A stretch of DNA of 64,000 nt, from the NCBI RefSeq assembly GCF_024764775.1, contig NZ_JALIGC010000034.1:211683-275682 (forward strand). Direction: 5' to 3'. This stretch comes from Scandinavium manionii. GTDB taxonomy: Bacteria > Pseudomonadota > Gammaproteobacteria > Enterobacterales > Enterobacteriaceae. Of this stretch, positions 43,232 through 53,256 are shown piece by piece. Below the pieces are notes generated by a model, which was not told where the DNA came from, did no database searches, and saw only the letters and a program-made list of their open reading frames with translations. Both the position numbers and the translations under genes were made by a program. Position 1 is the stretch's first letter. Each line of letters starts with the position of its first letter.

Positions 43232-44359
43232 TTAGTCCAGTCCGAGGATCCCACGCAGCTGCGCTAAATCTTCTGCCAGTGTCGTTACCGGCCCTTTCAG
43301 CGCATTGCGGTCAGCGTCAGTCAACTTATCGTAAGTCTCGTAGCCGTCTTTGGTTTTGTACTTCGCCAGTATGGTGTCGACTTTCTTGAAGTTGGCATCC
43401 ACTTTGGCCAGCAGCGCGCTGTTTTCTTTCTGCAGCTGAGGACGCAACAGGTCGACAATTTTCTGGGCGCCGTCGACGTTAGCCTGGAAATCCCACAGAT
43501 CGGTATGGCTGTAACGGTCTTCTTCACCGCTTATTTTGCTGGCCGCGACTTCTTCAATCAGATCGGCAGCACCGCCCACCACTTTTGACGGTGGGAAGGC
43601 CAGTTCGCTGATGCGTTTTTGCAGTTCCTGCACGTCGCTGTTCAGCTGAGTAGCGTAGTGCTCCATGCCTTTGGTGGAGTTGTCAGCAAACAGCGCTTTC
43701 TCCAGGCGGTGGAAGCCGGTGAATTTCGGGTCTTCCGCTTTCTTCTCGTAATCGTCTTCACGGGCATCGATGCTGCCGTCGAGGTCAGAGAACAGTTCAG
43801 CAATCGGTTCGATGCGTTCGTAGTACTGACGAGTCGGGGCGTACAGCGCTTTGGCTTTCTCGATATCGCCCGCTTTCACCGCGTCGGTGAAAGCCTGAGT
43901 GCCTTTCACCAGCTCTGCGGTTTGTGCCGTCACGTAGGTTTTATAGTCGGCAATCGCGTCACCCAGGCTCAGCACGGCGTTGGCTTTCGCCGCATCCGCG
44001 GTGGCTTCACCTTTAACAATCAGCGTGCCTTTCGGGTTAGTCAGCAGGCCACAGGTCATTTCATAACGACCCGGCTGTAGATTGGCGGTCATTTTCTGGG
44101 TGAAGCCCGGCGCAATGTTTTCACGCTCTTCCACCACCATCACCCCTTTGAGGATTTCCCACTCCAGCGCTTTCTGGCTGTGGTTCTGGATGTTGAACTG
44201 GGTTTTGCCAGCGTTAACGGTGATGTTCATCGGTTCACACTGTTTGTCGGTGACCGTGACCTTTACCTGCGGAATATCGGAGGCCTGCGCAGCGAACGCA
44301 GAAGAGAACAGCGCAGCGATGCCCAGCTGCAGCGCACTACGGCGGAAATTAATCGTCAT
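43232..44359 (-). CDS. efeO: EfeO periplasmic iron-binding protein
   Basis: Periplasmic protein (375 residues) with a signal peptide (MTINFRRSALQLGIAALFSSAFAAQA), an N-terminal cupredoxin-like domain (about 28-120) and a C-terminal M75 imelysin-like domain with the HxxE motif (GFHRLEKALF). It binds and delivers iron to EfeU. Length equals E. coli EfeO. Middle gene of efeUOB, 6 bp before efeB. Confidence 0.95.
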   Translation of the reverse strand: MTINFRRSALQLGIAALFSSAFAAQASDIPQVKVTVTDKQCEPMNITVNAGKTQFNIQNHSQKALEWEILKGVMVVEERENIAPGFTQKMTANLQPGRYEMTCGLLTNPKGTLIVKGEATADAAKANAVLSLGDAIADYKTYVTAQTAELVKGTQAFTDAVKAGDIEKAKALYAPTRQYYERIEPIAELFSDLDGSIDAREDDYEKKAEDPKFTGFHRLEKALFADNSTKGMEHYATQLNSDVQELQKRISELAFPPSKVVGGAADLIEEVAASKISGEEDRYSHTDLWDFQANVDGAQKIVDLLRPQLQKENSALLAKVDANFKKVDTILAKYKTKDGYETYDKLTDADRNALKGPVTTLAEDLAQLRGILGLD

Positions 44360-44416
44360 GACCCATCCCTTTCAATAAGTATGTTGTAACTAATAGTCAA
44401 TCATTGCTGTCGCTGA

Positions 44417-45247
44417 TTACGCCGTACGAGAAGGACTCGTCGAGGCCCGCGGCGGCATGGAAAACAGCACCAGCACCGGGATCAGATAGATAAAGTACAC
44501 CGCCACTTCGCTGACGCTTGGCGCTTCCTGATAGCCGAAAATACCTTCCAGCAGGGTGCCAAACAGCGTGTGGGTAGAAAGTGTGTTACTGAGATCAAAC
44601 GCGACGTCCTGGAAGTGATTCCACAGCCCTGCCTCATGGAAGGCCCGAATCGCCCCGGCGGCAAGCCCTGCAGCCACCAGCAAAATAAACAGGCTGGTCC
44701 ATTTGAAGAACGCGCCAAGATTCAGGCGAATGCCGCCCCAGTAAATCAGGAATCCAAGGACCACCGCGGTCGCCAGCCCGAGCATTGCACCGAGCGGCGG
44801 CCAGATGCCGAGATCCTGCTGGAATGCGGCCAGCAGGAAGAATACCGATTCCAGCCCTTCACGCGCCACGGCGAAAAAGACCATCAGGATCAGCGCCCAA
44901 CCGTGGTTATTGCCCTTTTGCAGCGCATTATCCACCGCGTCTTCCAGTTGTTTCTTCACATTGCGCGACACTTTGCGCATCCAGAACACCATCCAGGTCA
45001 GGATAAACACCGCGATAACCGCCACGATACCCTCGAACATTTCCTGCTCTTTCTGCGGAAATTCACCGGTGGTTTCGTTGATGAAAATGCCGAGTCCCAG
45101 GCACAGCGCGGCGGCGAGAAACACGCCAATCCACATGACGCCAATCCAGCGTCCTCGTTGCGTGCGTTTAAGGTAGCTCGCTATCAGGCTGACAATCAGC
45201 GCTGCTTCCAGCCCTTCGCGTAACATAATGAGAAATGGAACAAACAT
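44417..45247 (-). CDS. efeU: EfeU ferrous iron permease
   Basis: Inner-membrane permease (276 residues) homologous to yeast Ftr1p. Two REGLE motifs (REGLEAALI near residue 10 and REGLESVFF near 129) carry the iron-binding Glu residues. The frame is intact; E. coli K-12 is known for a disrupted efeU, so this copy should be functional. First gene of efeUOB, with a Fur box about 60 bp upstream. Confidence 0.95.
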   Translation of the reverse strand: MFVPFLIMLREGLEAALIVSLIASYLKRTQRGRWIGVMWIGVFLAAALCLGLGIFINETTGEFPQKEQEMFEGIVAVIAVFILTWMVFWMRKVSRNVKKQLEDAVDNALQKGNNHGWALILMVFFAVAREGLESVFFLLAAFQQDLGIWPPLGAMLGLATAVVLGFLIYWGGIRLNLGAFFKWTSLFILLVAAGLAAGAIRAFHEAGLWNHFQDVAFDLSNTLSTHTLFGTLLEGIFGYQEAPSVSEVAVYFIYLIPVLVLFSMPPRASTSPSRTA

Positions 45248-45306
45248 GCCTGAAACCCTTCAGTGTGAAACGCAGTCAATCGATGCAAAGTTTCGTAAAT
45301 ATGAGT

Positions 45307-45325
45307 GATAGTGATTATCATTACG
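45307..45325. promoter_or_regulatory. Fur box upstream of efeU
   Basis: GATAGTGATTATCATTACG matches the 19-bp Fur consensus GATAATGATAATCATTATC at 15 positions. It lies 60 bp before efeU and indicates iron repression of efeUOB. Confidence 0.8.
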
Positions 45326-45499
45326 GCACAGAGAAACACAAGCGAAATGTGCGGATAATGATGTCAGGTTGTAAAAACTTGCAGTCGATATCGTTATCAG
45401 GCAAAGCAATTTAGTCTGAGGCTATTAACAGGTAATCGTTTACGCCGCCGCTTCGCTGTGGCTAAATATGCGCCCCGTTTACCTGCAAACAAAAATGAA

Positions 45500-46684
45500 A
45501 TGGCTAATATTCTTCACTTCCTGCTGGCGCTGGTGGTCATCCTCGCGCTCGCCTGGCTGGTCAGTTTTGACCGCAAAACCATCCGTATTCGTTATATTAC
45601 GCAGCTCATTATTATTGAAATCGCGCTGGCGTTCTTTTTCCTGCACGCCGAAAGCGGTTTAGTTCTGATTAAATCGGTTTCAGGGGTATTTGAATCGCTG
45701 CTTAAATTCTCCGCAGAGGGCAGCAATTTCGTCTTCGGCGGCATGAGCGATAAAGGCCTCGCGTTTATCTTCTTAGGCGTGCTGTGCCCGATTATCTTTA
45801 TTTCCGCGCTGATCGGCATTCTGCAACACTGGCGTATTCTGCCGATTTTCATTCGCGTGATAGGCACCCTGCTGTCGAAAGTGAATGGCATGGGCAAGCT
45901 GGAATCATTTAACGCCGTAAGCTCGATTATCCTCGGTCAATCGGAAAACTTCATTGCTTACAAAGGCGTGCTGTCAGACCTTTCCTCTCGTCGGCTTTTC
46001 ACCATGGCCGCCACGGCGATGTCGACGGTGTCGCTGTCGATTGTCGGCGCATACATGACCATGCTCGACGCGAAATATGTCGTGGCGGCGCTCATCCTCA
46101 ATATGTTCAGCACCTTCATTATCCTGTCGGTGATTAACCCGACGCGTCCGGATACCGAAGCGGAGATTAAACTCGAGAAAATGCATGAGTCGCAGAGTTT
46201 CTTTGAGATGCTCGGGGAATACATTCTCGCCGGTTTTAAAGTGGCGATGATTATTCTGGCGATGCTGATTGGTTTTATTGCGTTGATAAGCGCGGTGAAC
46301 GCCCTGTTCTCGACGGTGTTTGGCCTGAGCTTCCAGCAGATCCTCGGTTACGTTTTCTATCCCCTGGCATGGCTGATTGGCATTCCACTGAGCGATGCGC
46401 TGAACGCGGGCAGCATCATGGCGACCAAACTGGTGGCGAATGAATTTGTGGCGATGATTGAGCTGCAAAAGATTGCCGCACAGATGACACCGCGGGGCTT
46501 AGGCATTCTGTCTGTGTTCCTGGTGTCGTTTGCTAACTTTGCTTCTATCGGCATTGTGGCGGGCGCGATTAAAGGACTGAACGAGAAGCAGGGAAATGCG
46601 GTTTCGCGCTTTGGTCTGCGCCTGGTGTACGGCGCGACGCTGGTGAGCTTGCTGTCGGCGAGCTTTGCGGGGTTGTTCCTGTAA
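45500..46684 (+). CDS. NupC-family nucleoside:proton symporter
   Basis: Concentrative nucleoside transporter of 394 residues. Characteristic segments are LLSKVNGMGKLESFNAVSS, LGQSENFIAYKGVL, TAMSTVSLSIVGAYM and NEFVAMIELQKIA, all near-identical to E. coli NupC motifs. It is a paralogue, not the nupC locus itself, which lies elsewhere in E. coli; this position is empty in E. coli. The start MANILHFLLALVV was chosen to match NupC; a GTG 14 codons upstream is possible, and neither has a strong Shine-Dalgarno. Divergent from efeU; followed by a REP element and a terminator. Confidence 0.85.
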   Translation: MANILHFLLALVVILALAWLVSFDRKTIRIRYITQLIIIEIALAFFFLHAESGLVLIKSVSGVFESLLKFSAEGSNFVFGGMSDKGLAFIFLGVLCPIIFISALIGILQHWRILPIFIRVIGTLLSKVNGMGKLESFNAVSSIILGQSENFIAYKGVLSDLSSRRLFTMAATAMSTVSLSIVGAYMTMLDAKYVVAALILNMFSTFIILSVINPTRPDTEAEIKLEKMHESQSFFEMLGEYILAGFKVAMIILAMLIGFIALISAVNALFSTVFGLSFQQILGYVFYPLAWLIGIPLSDALNAGSIMATKLVANEFVAMIELQKIAAQMTPRGLGILSVFLVSFANFASIGIVAGAIKGLNEKQGNAVSRFGLRLVYGATLVSLLSASFAGLFL

Positions 46685-46694
46685 GCGTATAAAC

Positions 46695-46725
46695 GCCCGA
46701 CGGCGCTGCGCTTGCTCGGGCCTAC
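46695..46725. repeat. REP-type palindromic element
   Basis: GCCCGACGGCGCTGCGCTTG followed by CTCGGGCCTAC resembles enterobacterial REP units (GCCGGATGGCGCTGCGC..TATCCGGCCTAC). It lies just after the transporter gene, a common REP position. Confidence 0.7.
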
Positions 46726-46731
46726 GAAAAT

Positions 46732-46766
46732 AAAAACGGCGGGATAATAATCCCGCCGTTTTTTTA
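46732..46766. terminator. Bidirectional terminator
   Basis: AAAAACGGCGGGA / TCCCGCCGTTTTT around TAATAA, between the convergent transporter and lipoprotein genes. Confidence 0.85.
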
Positions 46767-47195
46767 TCAGAACTGGACGCACACCGGGTTATCAACCCGC
46801 ATCACCGATTCCTGCGTGAAGCGTGATTTATACACGTTACGCAGCGCTTCAATGTTGCTTTCACTCTGCGCATCTTTACCGTGGATTAGCATCAACGCTT
46901 TGCTCTGCTCACGGGCCACTTTGCCGTCATTACCGAGCCATTGCCCGCGTGCATCAAGCACCGTCAGCCCATCGCGAAAGCGCGGCGTGACGTCATTGTC
47001 CACGAACTGCTGCCATTCCTGAGGCGTAATATCTTTCCCCGCCGGACGGCTCAAGCCGAAATAAAGCGTGGTTTGCTGCATCTGGTTATCCGCTTTGCAA
47101 CTTTGCGTGTCTGCGACGGATTTTTGCGATGGAGCCGTACAACCGCTGAGCGCGAACGCCAAAGCGATGGCGGCATACCCCATTTTTAGTGTCAT
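46767..47195 (-). CDS. DUF3574 family lipoprotein
   Basis: A 142-residue protein with a lipobox LSGC (Cys at residue 19) after a hydrophobic N-terminus. The body TTLYFGLSRPAGKDITPQEWQQFVDNDVTPRFRDGLTVLDARGQW is typical of DUF3574. Function is unknown; it is probably anchored in the outer membrane facing the periplasm. It stands alone between terminators, downstream of putP on the same strand. Start ATG has AGGC nearby; a second ATG four codons later is possible. Confidence 0.75.
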   Translation of the reverse strand: MTLKMGYAAIALAFALSGCTAPSQKSVADTQSCKADNQMQQTTLYFGLSRPAGKDITPQEWQQFVDNDVTPRFRDGLTVLDARGQWLGNDGKVAREQSKALMLIHGKDAQSESNIEALRNVYKSRFTQESVMRVDNPVCVQF

Positions 47196-47258
47196 TGCCT
47201 GCTATCCTCATTGTTTTTTTTAGCCGGAAGATATCAGCGCATTTTCAGGCAATTAGCA

Positions 47259-47284
47259 AGAAAAAAGCCCGCTTTCGCGGGCCT
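47259..47284 (-). terminator. Terminator after putP
   Basis: AAGGCCCGCGAAAGCGGGCTTTTTT when read on the minus strand: a GC stem with a short loop and T run, immediately downstream of putP. Confidence 0.8.
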
Positions 47285-47301
47285 TAGCAGAGCAGGAATG
47301 A

Positions 47302-48810
47302 TTATTCGGCATGTAACCGGGACGGCGGCGCAGAGTGATAGTGCGCGTCCGCTTCAGCGAAGCGTTTCTGCATAGAAGCAGATGGCGCTTTGCCCAGCAG
47401 GCTAAAGACCACAATCCCGATACTGCCAAACACGAAGCCTGGGATAATTTCATACAGGCCCAGCCAGCCGAACTGTTTCCAGACGATAACCGTGACCGCA
47501 CCGATGACCATTCCGGCCAGCGCGCCGTTACGCGTCATGCGGGACCACAGCACGGAGAACAGCACCACCGGGCCAAACGCTGCACCGAAACCGGCCCAGG
47601 CGTAGCTCACCAGACCCAGCACGCGGTTTTCAGGGTTTGCGGCCAGCGCAATCGCCACCAGCGCCACGGCCAGAACCATAAAGCGACCGACCCACACCAG
47701 CTCTTTCTGGCTCGCGCCTTTACGCAGGAACGCTTTGTACAAATCTTCGGTAATCGCGCTTGAGCACACCAGCAGCTGACAGCTCAGGGTCGACATCACC
47801 GCCGCCAGAATGGCAGAAAGCAGAATACCGGCAACCCACGGGTTGAACAGGATTTGCGCCAGTTCGATGAACACGCGCTCGGCGTTCTGATTTACCGCAC
47901 CCGCCAGATCAGCATGGGTATTAAAGAAGGCAATACCAAAGAAGCCTACGCCCACCGCCCCCATCAGGCACAGGATCATCCACGTCATACTGATGCGACG
48001 CGCATGAACGATACTGTGGTGGGAATCCGCCGCCATGAAACGCGCCAGAATGTGCGGCTGACCGAAGTAGCCCAGACCCCAGCCCAGCAGGGAAATGATG
48101 GCCACGAAGTTCAACCCTTTGAGCATATCGATGTTTTCAATGCTCTTTTGCTTAATCACTTCCAGCGAGTCACCGAAACCGCCAACGGTGATAATGACAA
48201 TCACCGGCGTCAGGATCAGCGCGAAAATCATCAGGCTCGCCTGCACGGTGTCGGTCCAGCTCACGGCCAGGAAGCCGCCGATGAAGGTGTAAAGGATGGT
48301 CGCCGCCGCACCGGCCCACAGCGCAGTTTCATAGCTCATACCGAAGGTGCTTTCGAACAGACGTGCCCCCGCCACAATGCCGGACGCACAGTAGATGGTG
48401 AAAAACAGAAGAATGACCAACGCGGAGATAATACGCAGCACGCGGCTTTTATCTTCAAAACGACCGGTGAAATAGTCCGGCAGCGTCAGTGCGTTATTGT
48501 TCACTTCGGTGTGAACGCGCAGGCGTCCGGCCACCAGTTTCCAGTTAATCCATGCGCCAAGGCACAGACCAATGGCAATCCAGCTTTCAGAGATACCAGA
48601 AATGAAAATGGCGCCCGGCAGGCCCATCAGCAGCCAGCCGCTCATGTCAGAGGCACCCGCAGATAATGCGGTGACAAATGGGCCCAGGCTACGCCCGCCC
48701 AGAATATAGTCATCAAAGTTTTTGGTATTACGCCAGGCGATAAACCCAATCAGGATCATGCCAAATATATAAATTAGAAACGTCACCACCATCGGTGTGC
48801 TAGTAGCCAT
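47302..48810 (-). CDS. putP: PutP sodium/proline symporter
   Basis: Na+/proline symporter of the SSS family (502 residues, equal to E. coli). Key segments include DDYILGGRSLGPFVTALSAGASDMSGWL, with the Na+- and proline-binding residues of helix 2, and GGFLAVSWTDTVQASLM. The true start is MATSTPMVV; one upstream TTG codon is ignored. It is divergent from putA, with which it shares a 396-bp control region, and imports the proline that PutA oxidises. Confidence 0.97.
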   Translation of the reverse strand: MATSTPMVVTFLIYIFGMILIGFIAWRNTKNFDDYILGGRSLGPFVTALSAGASDMSGWLLMGLPGAIFISGISESWIAIGLCLGAWINWKLVAGRLRVHTEVNNNALTLPDYFTGRFEDKSRVLRIISALVILLFFTIYCASGIVAGARLFESTFGMSYETALWAGAAATILYTFIGGFLAVSWTDTVQASLMIFALILTPVIVIITVGGFGDSLEVIKQKSIENIDMLKGLNFVAIISLLGWGLGYFGQPHILARFMAADSHHSIVHARRISMTWMILCLMGAVGVGFFGIAFFNTHADLAGAVNQNAERVFIELAQILFNPWVAGILLSAILAAVMSTLSCQLLVCSSAITEDLYKAFLRKGASQKELVWVGRFMVLAVALVAIALAANPENRVLGLVSYAWAGFGAAFGPVVLFSVLWSRMTRNGALAGMVIGAVTVIVWKQFGWLGLYEIIPGFVFGSIGIVVFSLLGKAPSASMQKRFAEADAHYHSAPPSRLHAE

Positions 48811-49206
48811 CAAAAAATCTCCAGAATAACTCTTTTTATCCCTATTACCGGAACGAAGTAATGGGCTCTTTGTTACGGGCGGAGCGTATCCTGCCGTATA
48901 GTGAATTTATTCACAAACGATTTAACACTGCATTTACAGATAAAACACCCCGTCAACAGGATCAATTTCTTATAGGTTGCACTCGCTCACGCTTTTCACG
49001 GTTGCACCGCGCAAAAGTGTTAAGCGCCGCATAAAACCTGGACTCATCACATCAACCCCACGTTTTAATCAGTGTTAAAACGATTTAACAAGTCATTGCT
49101 TTTCCTGATTGCTGGCGACGTCACACTTAACACGGTTGCACAAAGTTGCAACATGATGGATATTTCTGTGCAACTAGAGCAGCAATTAATATTGAGGGAG
49201 TTTTTT
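48811..49206. promoter_or_regulatory. put control region with PutA operator motifs
   Basis: This 396-bp gap between putP and putA has GTTGCA motifs at 48976, 49001, 49135 and 49145 and inverse TGCAAC at 49147 and 49169. GTTGCA is the core bound by the PutA ribbon-helix-helix domain in E. coli. The motifs cluster near each promoter, as expected for repression of both genes in the absence of proline. No ORF is credible here; the longer frame upstream of putA does not match the family. Confidence 0.7.
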
Positions 49207-52200
49207 ATGGCCAGCACCACCATGGGCGTAAAACTGGATGACGCCACGCGCGAACGAATTAAAAGCGCGGCAACGCGCATTGATCGCACCCCACATTGGC
49301 TGATTAAACAGGCCATTTTTAATTATCTGGAAAAACTGGAAAATGACGAAGCGTTGCCGGAATTGCCTGCCCTGCTGTCAGGTGCGGCGAATGAAAGCGA
49401 CGAAGGCCTGGTGCAGACCGAAGAGTCGCCTCAGCCGTTCCTCGACTTTGCCGAGCAGATCCTGCCGCAATCGGTGACCCGTTCTGCGATTACGGCCGCC
49501 TGGCGTCGGGCTGAAACCGACGCGGTACCCATGCTGCTGGAGCAGGCCCGTCTGCCACACAGCATCGCAGAACAAGCGCATTCCCTCGCTTACCAGCTGG
49601 CCGAAAAATTGCGTAACCAGAAAACCGCCAGCGGTCGCGCCGGTATGGTGCAAAGCCTGTTGCAGGAATTTTCGCTCTCCTCGCAGGAAGGCGTAGCACT
49701 GATGTGTCTGGCGGAAGCGCTGCTGCGTATTCCGGACAAAGCCACCCGCGATGCGCTGATCCGCGACAAAATCAGCAACGGCAACTGGCATTCGCACATT
49801 GGCCGCAGCCCGTCACTGTTCGTCAACGCCGCCACCTGGGGCCTGCTGTTCACCGGTAAACTGGTATCGACGCACAACGAAGCCAGCCTGTCGCGCTCGC
49901 TGAACCGCATTATCGGTAAGAGCGGCGAGCCGTTGATCCGCAAAGGCGTGGACATGGCGATGCGCCTGATGGGCGAACAGTTCGTTACCGGCGAAACCAT
50001 TTCCGAAGCGCTGGCCAATGCCCGCAAGCTGGAAGATAAAGGCTTCCGCTACTCCTACGATATGCTCGGCGAAGCAGCGCTGACCGCCGCCGACGCGCAG
50101 GCGTACATGGTCTCCTATCAGCAGGCAATCCACTCGATTGGTAAAGCCTCTAACGGGCGCGGCATTTATGAAGGCCCAGGCATCTCAATTAAACTGTCGG
50201 CGTTGCACCCGCGCTACAGCCGCGCGCAGTTCGACCGTGTGATGGACGAGTTGTATCCACGCCTGAAATCCCTGACCCTGCTGGCGCGCCAGTATGATAT
50301 CGGCATCAACATTGACGCCGAAGAAGCCGACCGCCTGGAGATCTCCCTCGATCTGCTGGAAAAACTTTGTTTCGAACCGGAACTGGCAGGCTGGAACGGC
50401 ATCGGCTTTGTTATTCAGGCGTATCAGAAACGCTGCCCGGCGGTGATTGATTACCTGACCGACCTCGCTACCCGTAGCCGCCGTCGCCTGATGATCCGTC
50501 TGGTGAAAGGCGCGTACTGGGACAGCGAAATTAAACGTGCGCAGATGGACGGCCTCGAAGGGTATCCGGTGTATACCCGCAAGGTGTATACCGACGTGTC
50601 CTACCTTGCGTGCGCAAAAAAATTGCTGGCGGTGCCGAACCTGATTTATCCGCAATTCGCCACCCACAACGCTCACACCCTGGCGGCGATTTACCAGCTG
50701 GCGGGCCAGAACTATTATCCGGGCCAGTATGAATTCCAGTGCCTGCACGGGATGGGCGAACCGCTGTACGAGCAGGTGGTGGGTAAAGTGGCCGATGGAA
50801 AACTGAACCGTCCATGCCGTATTTATGCGCCGGTGGGCACGCACGAAACGCTGCTGGCGTATCTGGTGCGTCGCCTGCTGGAAAACGGCGCGAACACCTC
50901 CTTTGTGAACCGAATCGCCGATACCACCCTGCCGCTGGATGAACTGGTGGCTGATCCGGTTTCCGCCGTCGAGAAACTGGCGCAGCAGGAAGGCCAGGCC
51001 GGTCTGCCGCATCCGAAGATCCCACTGCCACGCGAGCTGTACGGCGAAGGCCGCGATAACTCCGCCGGGCTGGATTTGGCTAACGAACACCGTCTGGCGT
51101 CCCTCTCCTCTTCGTTGCTTAACAGCGCGCTGCAAAAATGGCGTGCCCTGCCGATGCTGGAACAGGCGGTTGACGACGGCGACATGCAGCCCGTGGTCAA
51201 CCCGGCTGAGCCGAAAGATATCGTCGGCTATACGCGTGATGCGTCCGAACGCGAAGTGGAACAGGCACTGACCAACGCGGTCAATAACGCGCCTATCTGG
51301 TTCGCCACGCCGCCGCACGAACGTGCCGCCATTCTTGAACGTGCCGCCGTATTAATGGAAGGCCAGATGCAGCAGCTAATGGGCATTCTGGTGCGCGAAG
51401 CGGGTAAAACCTTCAGTAACGCTATCGCCGAAGTGCGTGAAGCGGTGGATTTCCTGCATTACTACGCGGGACAGGTCCGGGATGATTTCGCCAACGAAAC
51501 CCATCGCCCGCTTGGTCCTGTGGTCTGTATCAGTCCTTGGAACTTCCCGCTGGCCATCTTCACCGGACAAATCGCCGCAGCACTCGCCGCCGGAAACAGC
51601 GTGCTGGCGAAACCTGCCGAGCAGACGCCGCTGATAGCCGCTCAGGGCATCAATATTCTTCTGGAAGCGGGCGTACCGCCGGGCGTGGTGCAGCTTCTGC
51701 CGGGTCGCGGTGAAACCGTCGGCGCGCAGCTCACGTCCGACAACCGCGTGCGCGGGGTGATGTTTACCGGTTCCACCGAAGTGGCAACCCTGCTGCAACG
51801 TAATATCGCCAGCCGCCTCGATCCGCAGGGTCGTCCGACACCGCTTATCGCCGAAACCGGCGGGATGAACGCGATGATCGTTGATTCCTCTGCGCTGACC
51901 GAACAGGTGGTGATTGACGTTCTGGCCTCCGCGTTCGACAGCGCCGGGCAGCGCTGCTCTGCCCTGCGCGTGCTGTGTTTGCAGGACGATATCGCCGACC
52001 ACACCCTGACGATGCTGAAGGGTGCGATGGCGGAATGCAGAATGGGCAACCCAGGACGGATGACCACGGATATTGGCCCGGTGATTGATGCCGAAGCCAA
52101 AGGCAATATCGAGCGTCACATTCAGACCCTGCGCAGCAAAGGTCGACCGGTGTTCCAGGCCGCACGTGATAACGGTGAAGACCGCCACGAATGGGCCACC

Positions 52201-53169
52201 GGCACCTTCGTGCCGCCGACGCTGATTGAGCTGGAAAGCTTCGATGAGCTGCAAAAAGAAGTGTTCGGCCCGGTGCTGCACGTGGTGCGCTACAACCGCA
52301 ATTACCTTAATGCACTGGTCTCCCAGATTAATGCCTCCGGCTACGGTTTGACCCTCGGGGTGCATACCCGCATCGACGAAACCATCGCCCAGGTCACCGG
52401 CAGCGCCAACGTCGGCAACCTGTACGTGAACCGTAATATGGTGGGCGCGGTCGTCGGCGTGCAGCCGTTCGGCGGCGAAGGTTTGTCCGGTACAGGTCCG
52501 AAAGCCGGCGGCCCGATGTACCTCTATCGCCTGCTCTCCAGCCGCCCGGAAAACGCGCTATTAACCACGCTGAACCGTCAGGATGCCGGGCGTCCGGTGG
52601 ATGCACAGCTGAAAACACTGTTGGAACAACCGCTGGTCGCCCTGCGCGAATGGGCCAACGGTCGTCCTGAACTGAGCACACTTTGTCATCGTTACGGCGA
52701 ACTGGCGCAGGCCGGGACCCAGCGTTTATTGCCAGGCCCAACCGGCGAGCGCAATACCTGGACTTTGATGCCGCGTGAACGCGTACTGTGTCTTGCGGAT
52801 AATGAAGAAGATGCGCTGGTGCAGCTCGCCGCCGTTACCTCCGTCGGCAGTGAAATCCTGTGGCCGGATGAAAGTCTGCATCGTGGGCTGGCAAAACAGT
52901 TGCCGAAAGCGGTCAACGAGCGCATTCGCTTCGCCAAACGCGAGCAGATTGTGAACGAAGATTTTGATGCGGTGATTTATCACGGTGATTCAGATCAGCT
53001 GCGTGAACTGTGCCAGCAGGTGGCGGCTCGCGATGGGGCGATTATCTCGGTACAGGGCTTTGCTCGTGGGGAAACTAATCTGCTGCTGGAACGCCTGTAC
53101 GTTGAACGCTCCCTGAGCGTCAATACCGCTGCGGCGGGCGGCAACGCCAGCCTGATGACAATCGGCTAA
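49207..53169 (+). CDS. putA: PutA trifunctional proline dehydrogenase / P5C dehydrogenase / repressor
   Basis: A 1320-residue protein, same length as E. coli PutA. It oxidises proline to P5C (FAD) and then to glutamate (NAD+), and represses put genes. The N-terminal ribbon-helix-helix domain (MASTTMGVKLDDATRERIKSAATRID, 1-47) is followed by the proline dehydrogenase barrel (about 260-610, with RLVKGAYWDSEIK and ATHNAHT). The aldehyde dehydrogenase domain (about 650-1130) has catalytic Cys in SAGQRCSAL and Glu in AETGGMN. The start is set by GAGGGAG upstream and by the E. coli match; 45 upstream in-frame codons lie in the control region and are rejected. Confidence 0.97.
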   Translation: MASTTMGVKLDDATRERIKSAATRIDRTPHWLIKQAIFNYLEKLENDEALPELPALLSGAANESDEGLVQTEESPQPFLDFAEQILPQSVTRSAITAAWRRAETDAVPMLLEQARLPHSIAEQAHSLAYQLAEKLRNQKTASGRAGMVQSLLQEFSLSSQEGVALMCLAEALLRIPDKATRDALIRDKISNGNWHSHIGRSPSLFVNAATWGLLFTGKLVSTHNEASLSRSLNRIIGKSGEPLIRKGVDMAMRLMGEQFVTGETISEALANARKLEDKGFRYSYDMLGEAALTAADAQAYMVSYQQAIHSIGKASNGRGIYEGPGISIKLSALHPRYSRAQFDRVMDELYPRLKSLTLLARQYDIGINIDAEEADRLEISLDLLEKLCFEPELAGWNGIGFVIQAYQKRCPAVIDYLTDLATRSRRRLMIRLVKGAYWDSEIKRAQMDGLEGYPVYTRKVYTDVSYLACAKKLLAVPNLIYPQFATHNAHTLAAIYQLAGQNYYPGQYEFQCLHGMGEPLYEQVVGKVADGKLNRPCRIYAPVGTHETLLAYLVRRLLENGANTSFVNRIADTTLPLDELVADPVSAVEKLAQQEGQAGLPHPKIPLPRELYGEGRDNSAGLDLANEHRLASLSSSLLNSALQKWRALPMLEQAVDDGDMQPVVNPAEPKDIVGYTRDASEREVEQALTNAVNNAPIWFATPPHERAAILERAAVLMEGQMQQLMGILVREAGKTFSNAIAEVREAVDFLHYYAGQVRDDFANETHRPLGPVVCISPWNFPLAIFTGQIAAALAAGNSVLAKPAEQTPLIAAQGINILLEAGVPPGVVQLLPGRGETVGAQLTSDNRVRGVMFTGSTEVATLLQRNIASRLDPQGRPTPLIAETGGMNAMIVDSSALTEQVVIDVLASAFDSAGQRCSALRVLCLQDDIADHTLTMLKGAMAECRMGNPGRMTTDIGPVIDAEAKGNIERHIQTLRSKGRPVFQAARDNGEDRHEWATGTFVPPTLIELESFDELQKEVFGPVLHVVRYNRNYLNALVSQINASGYGLTLGVHTRIDETIAQVTGSANVGNLYVNRNMVGAVVGVQPFGGEGLSGTGPKAGGPMYLYRLLSSRPENALLTTLNRQDAGRPVDAQLKTLLEQPLVALREWANGRPELSTLCHRYGELAQAGTQRLLPGPTGERNTWTLMPRERVLCLADNEEDALVQLAAVTSVGSEILWPDESLHRGLAKQLPKAVNERIRFAKREQIVNEDFDAVIYHGDSDQLRELCQQVAARDGAIISVQGFARGETNLLLERLYVERSLSVNTAAAGGNASLMTIG

Positions 53170-53210
53170 GCTTGTGATTAATTAGTGGCAATGCGCCCCA
53201 TCACCCTGTA

Positions 53211-53244
53211 AGCCCGGTAAGCGACAACGCCACCGGGCTTTTTT
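53211..53244 (+). terminator. Terminator after putA
   Basis: AGCCCGGT / ACCGGGCT stem followed by TTTTTT, 41 bp after the putA stop codon. The loop AAGCGACAACGCC resembles a REP fragment. Confidence 0.75.
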
Positions 53245-53256
53245 GGAGATCACACG

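Noticed and set aside
49072..49206. 45-residue N-terminal extension of PutA
   Set aside because: It lies in the control region with PutA motifs, and the ribbon-helix-helix domain begins at 49207 after GAGGGAG.
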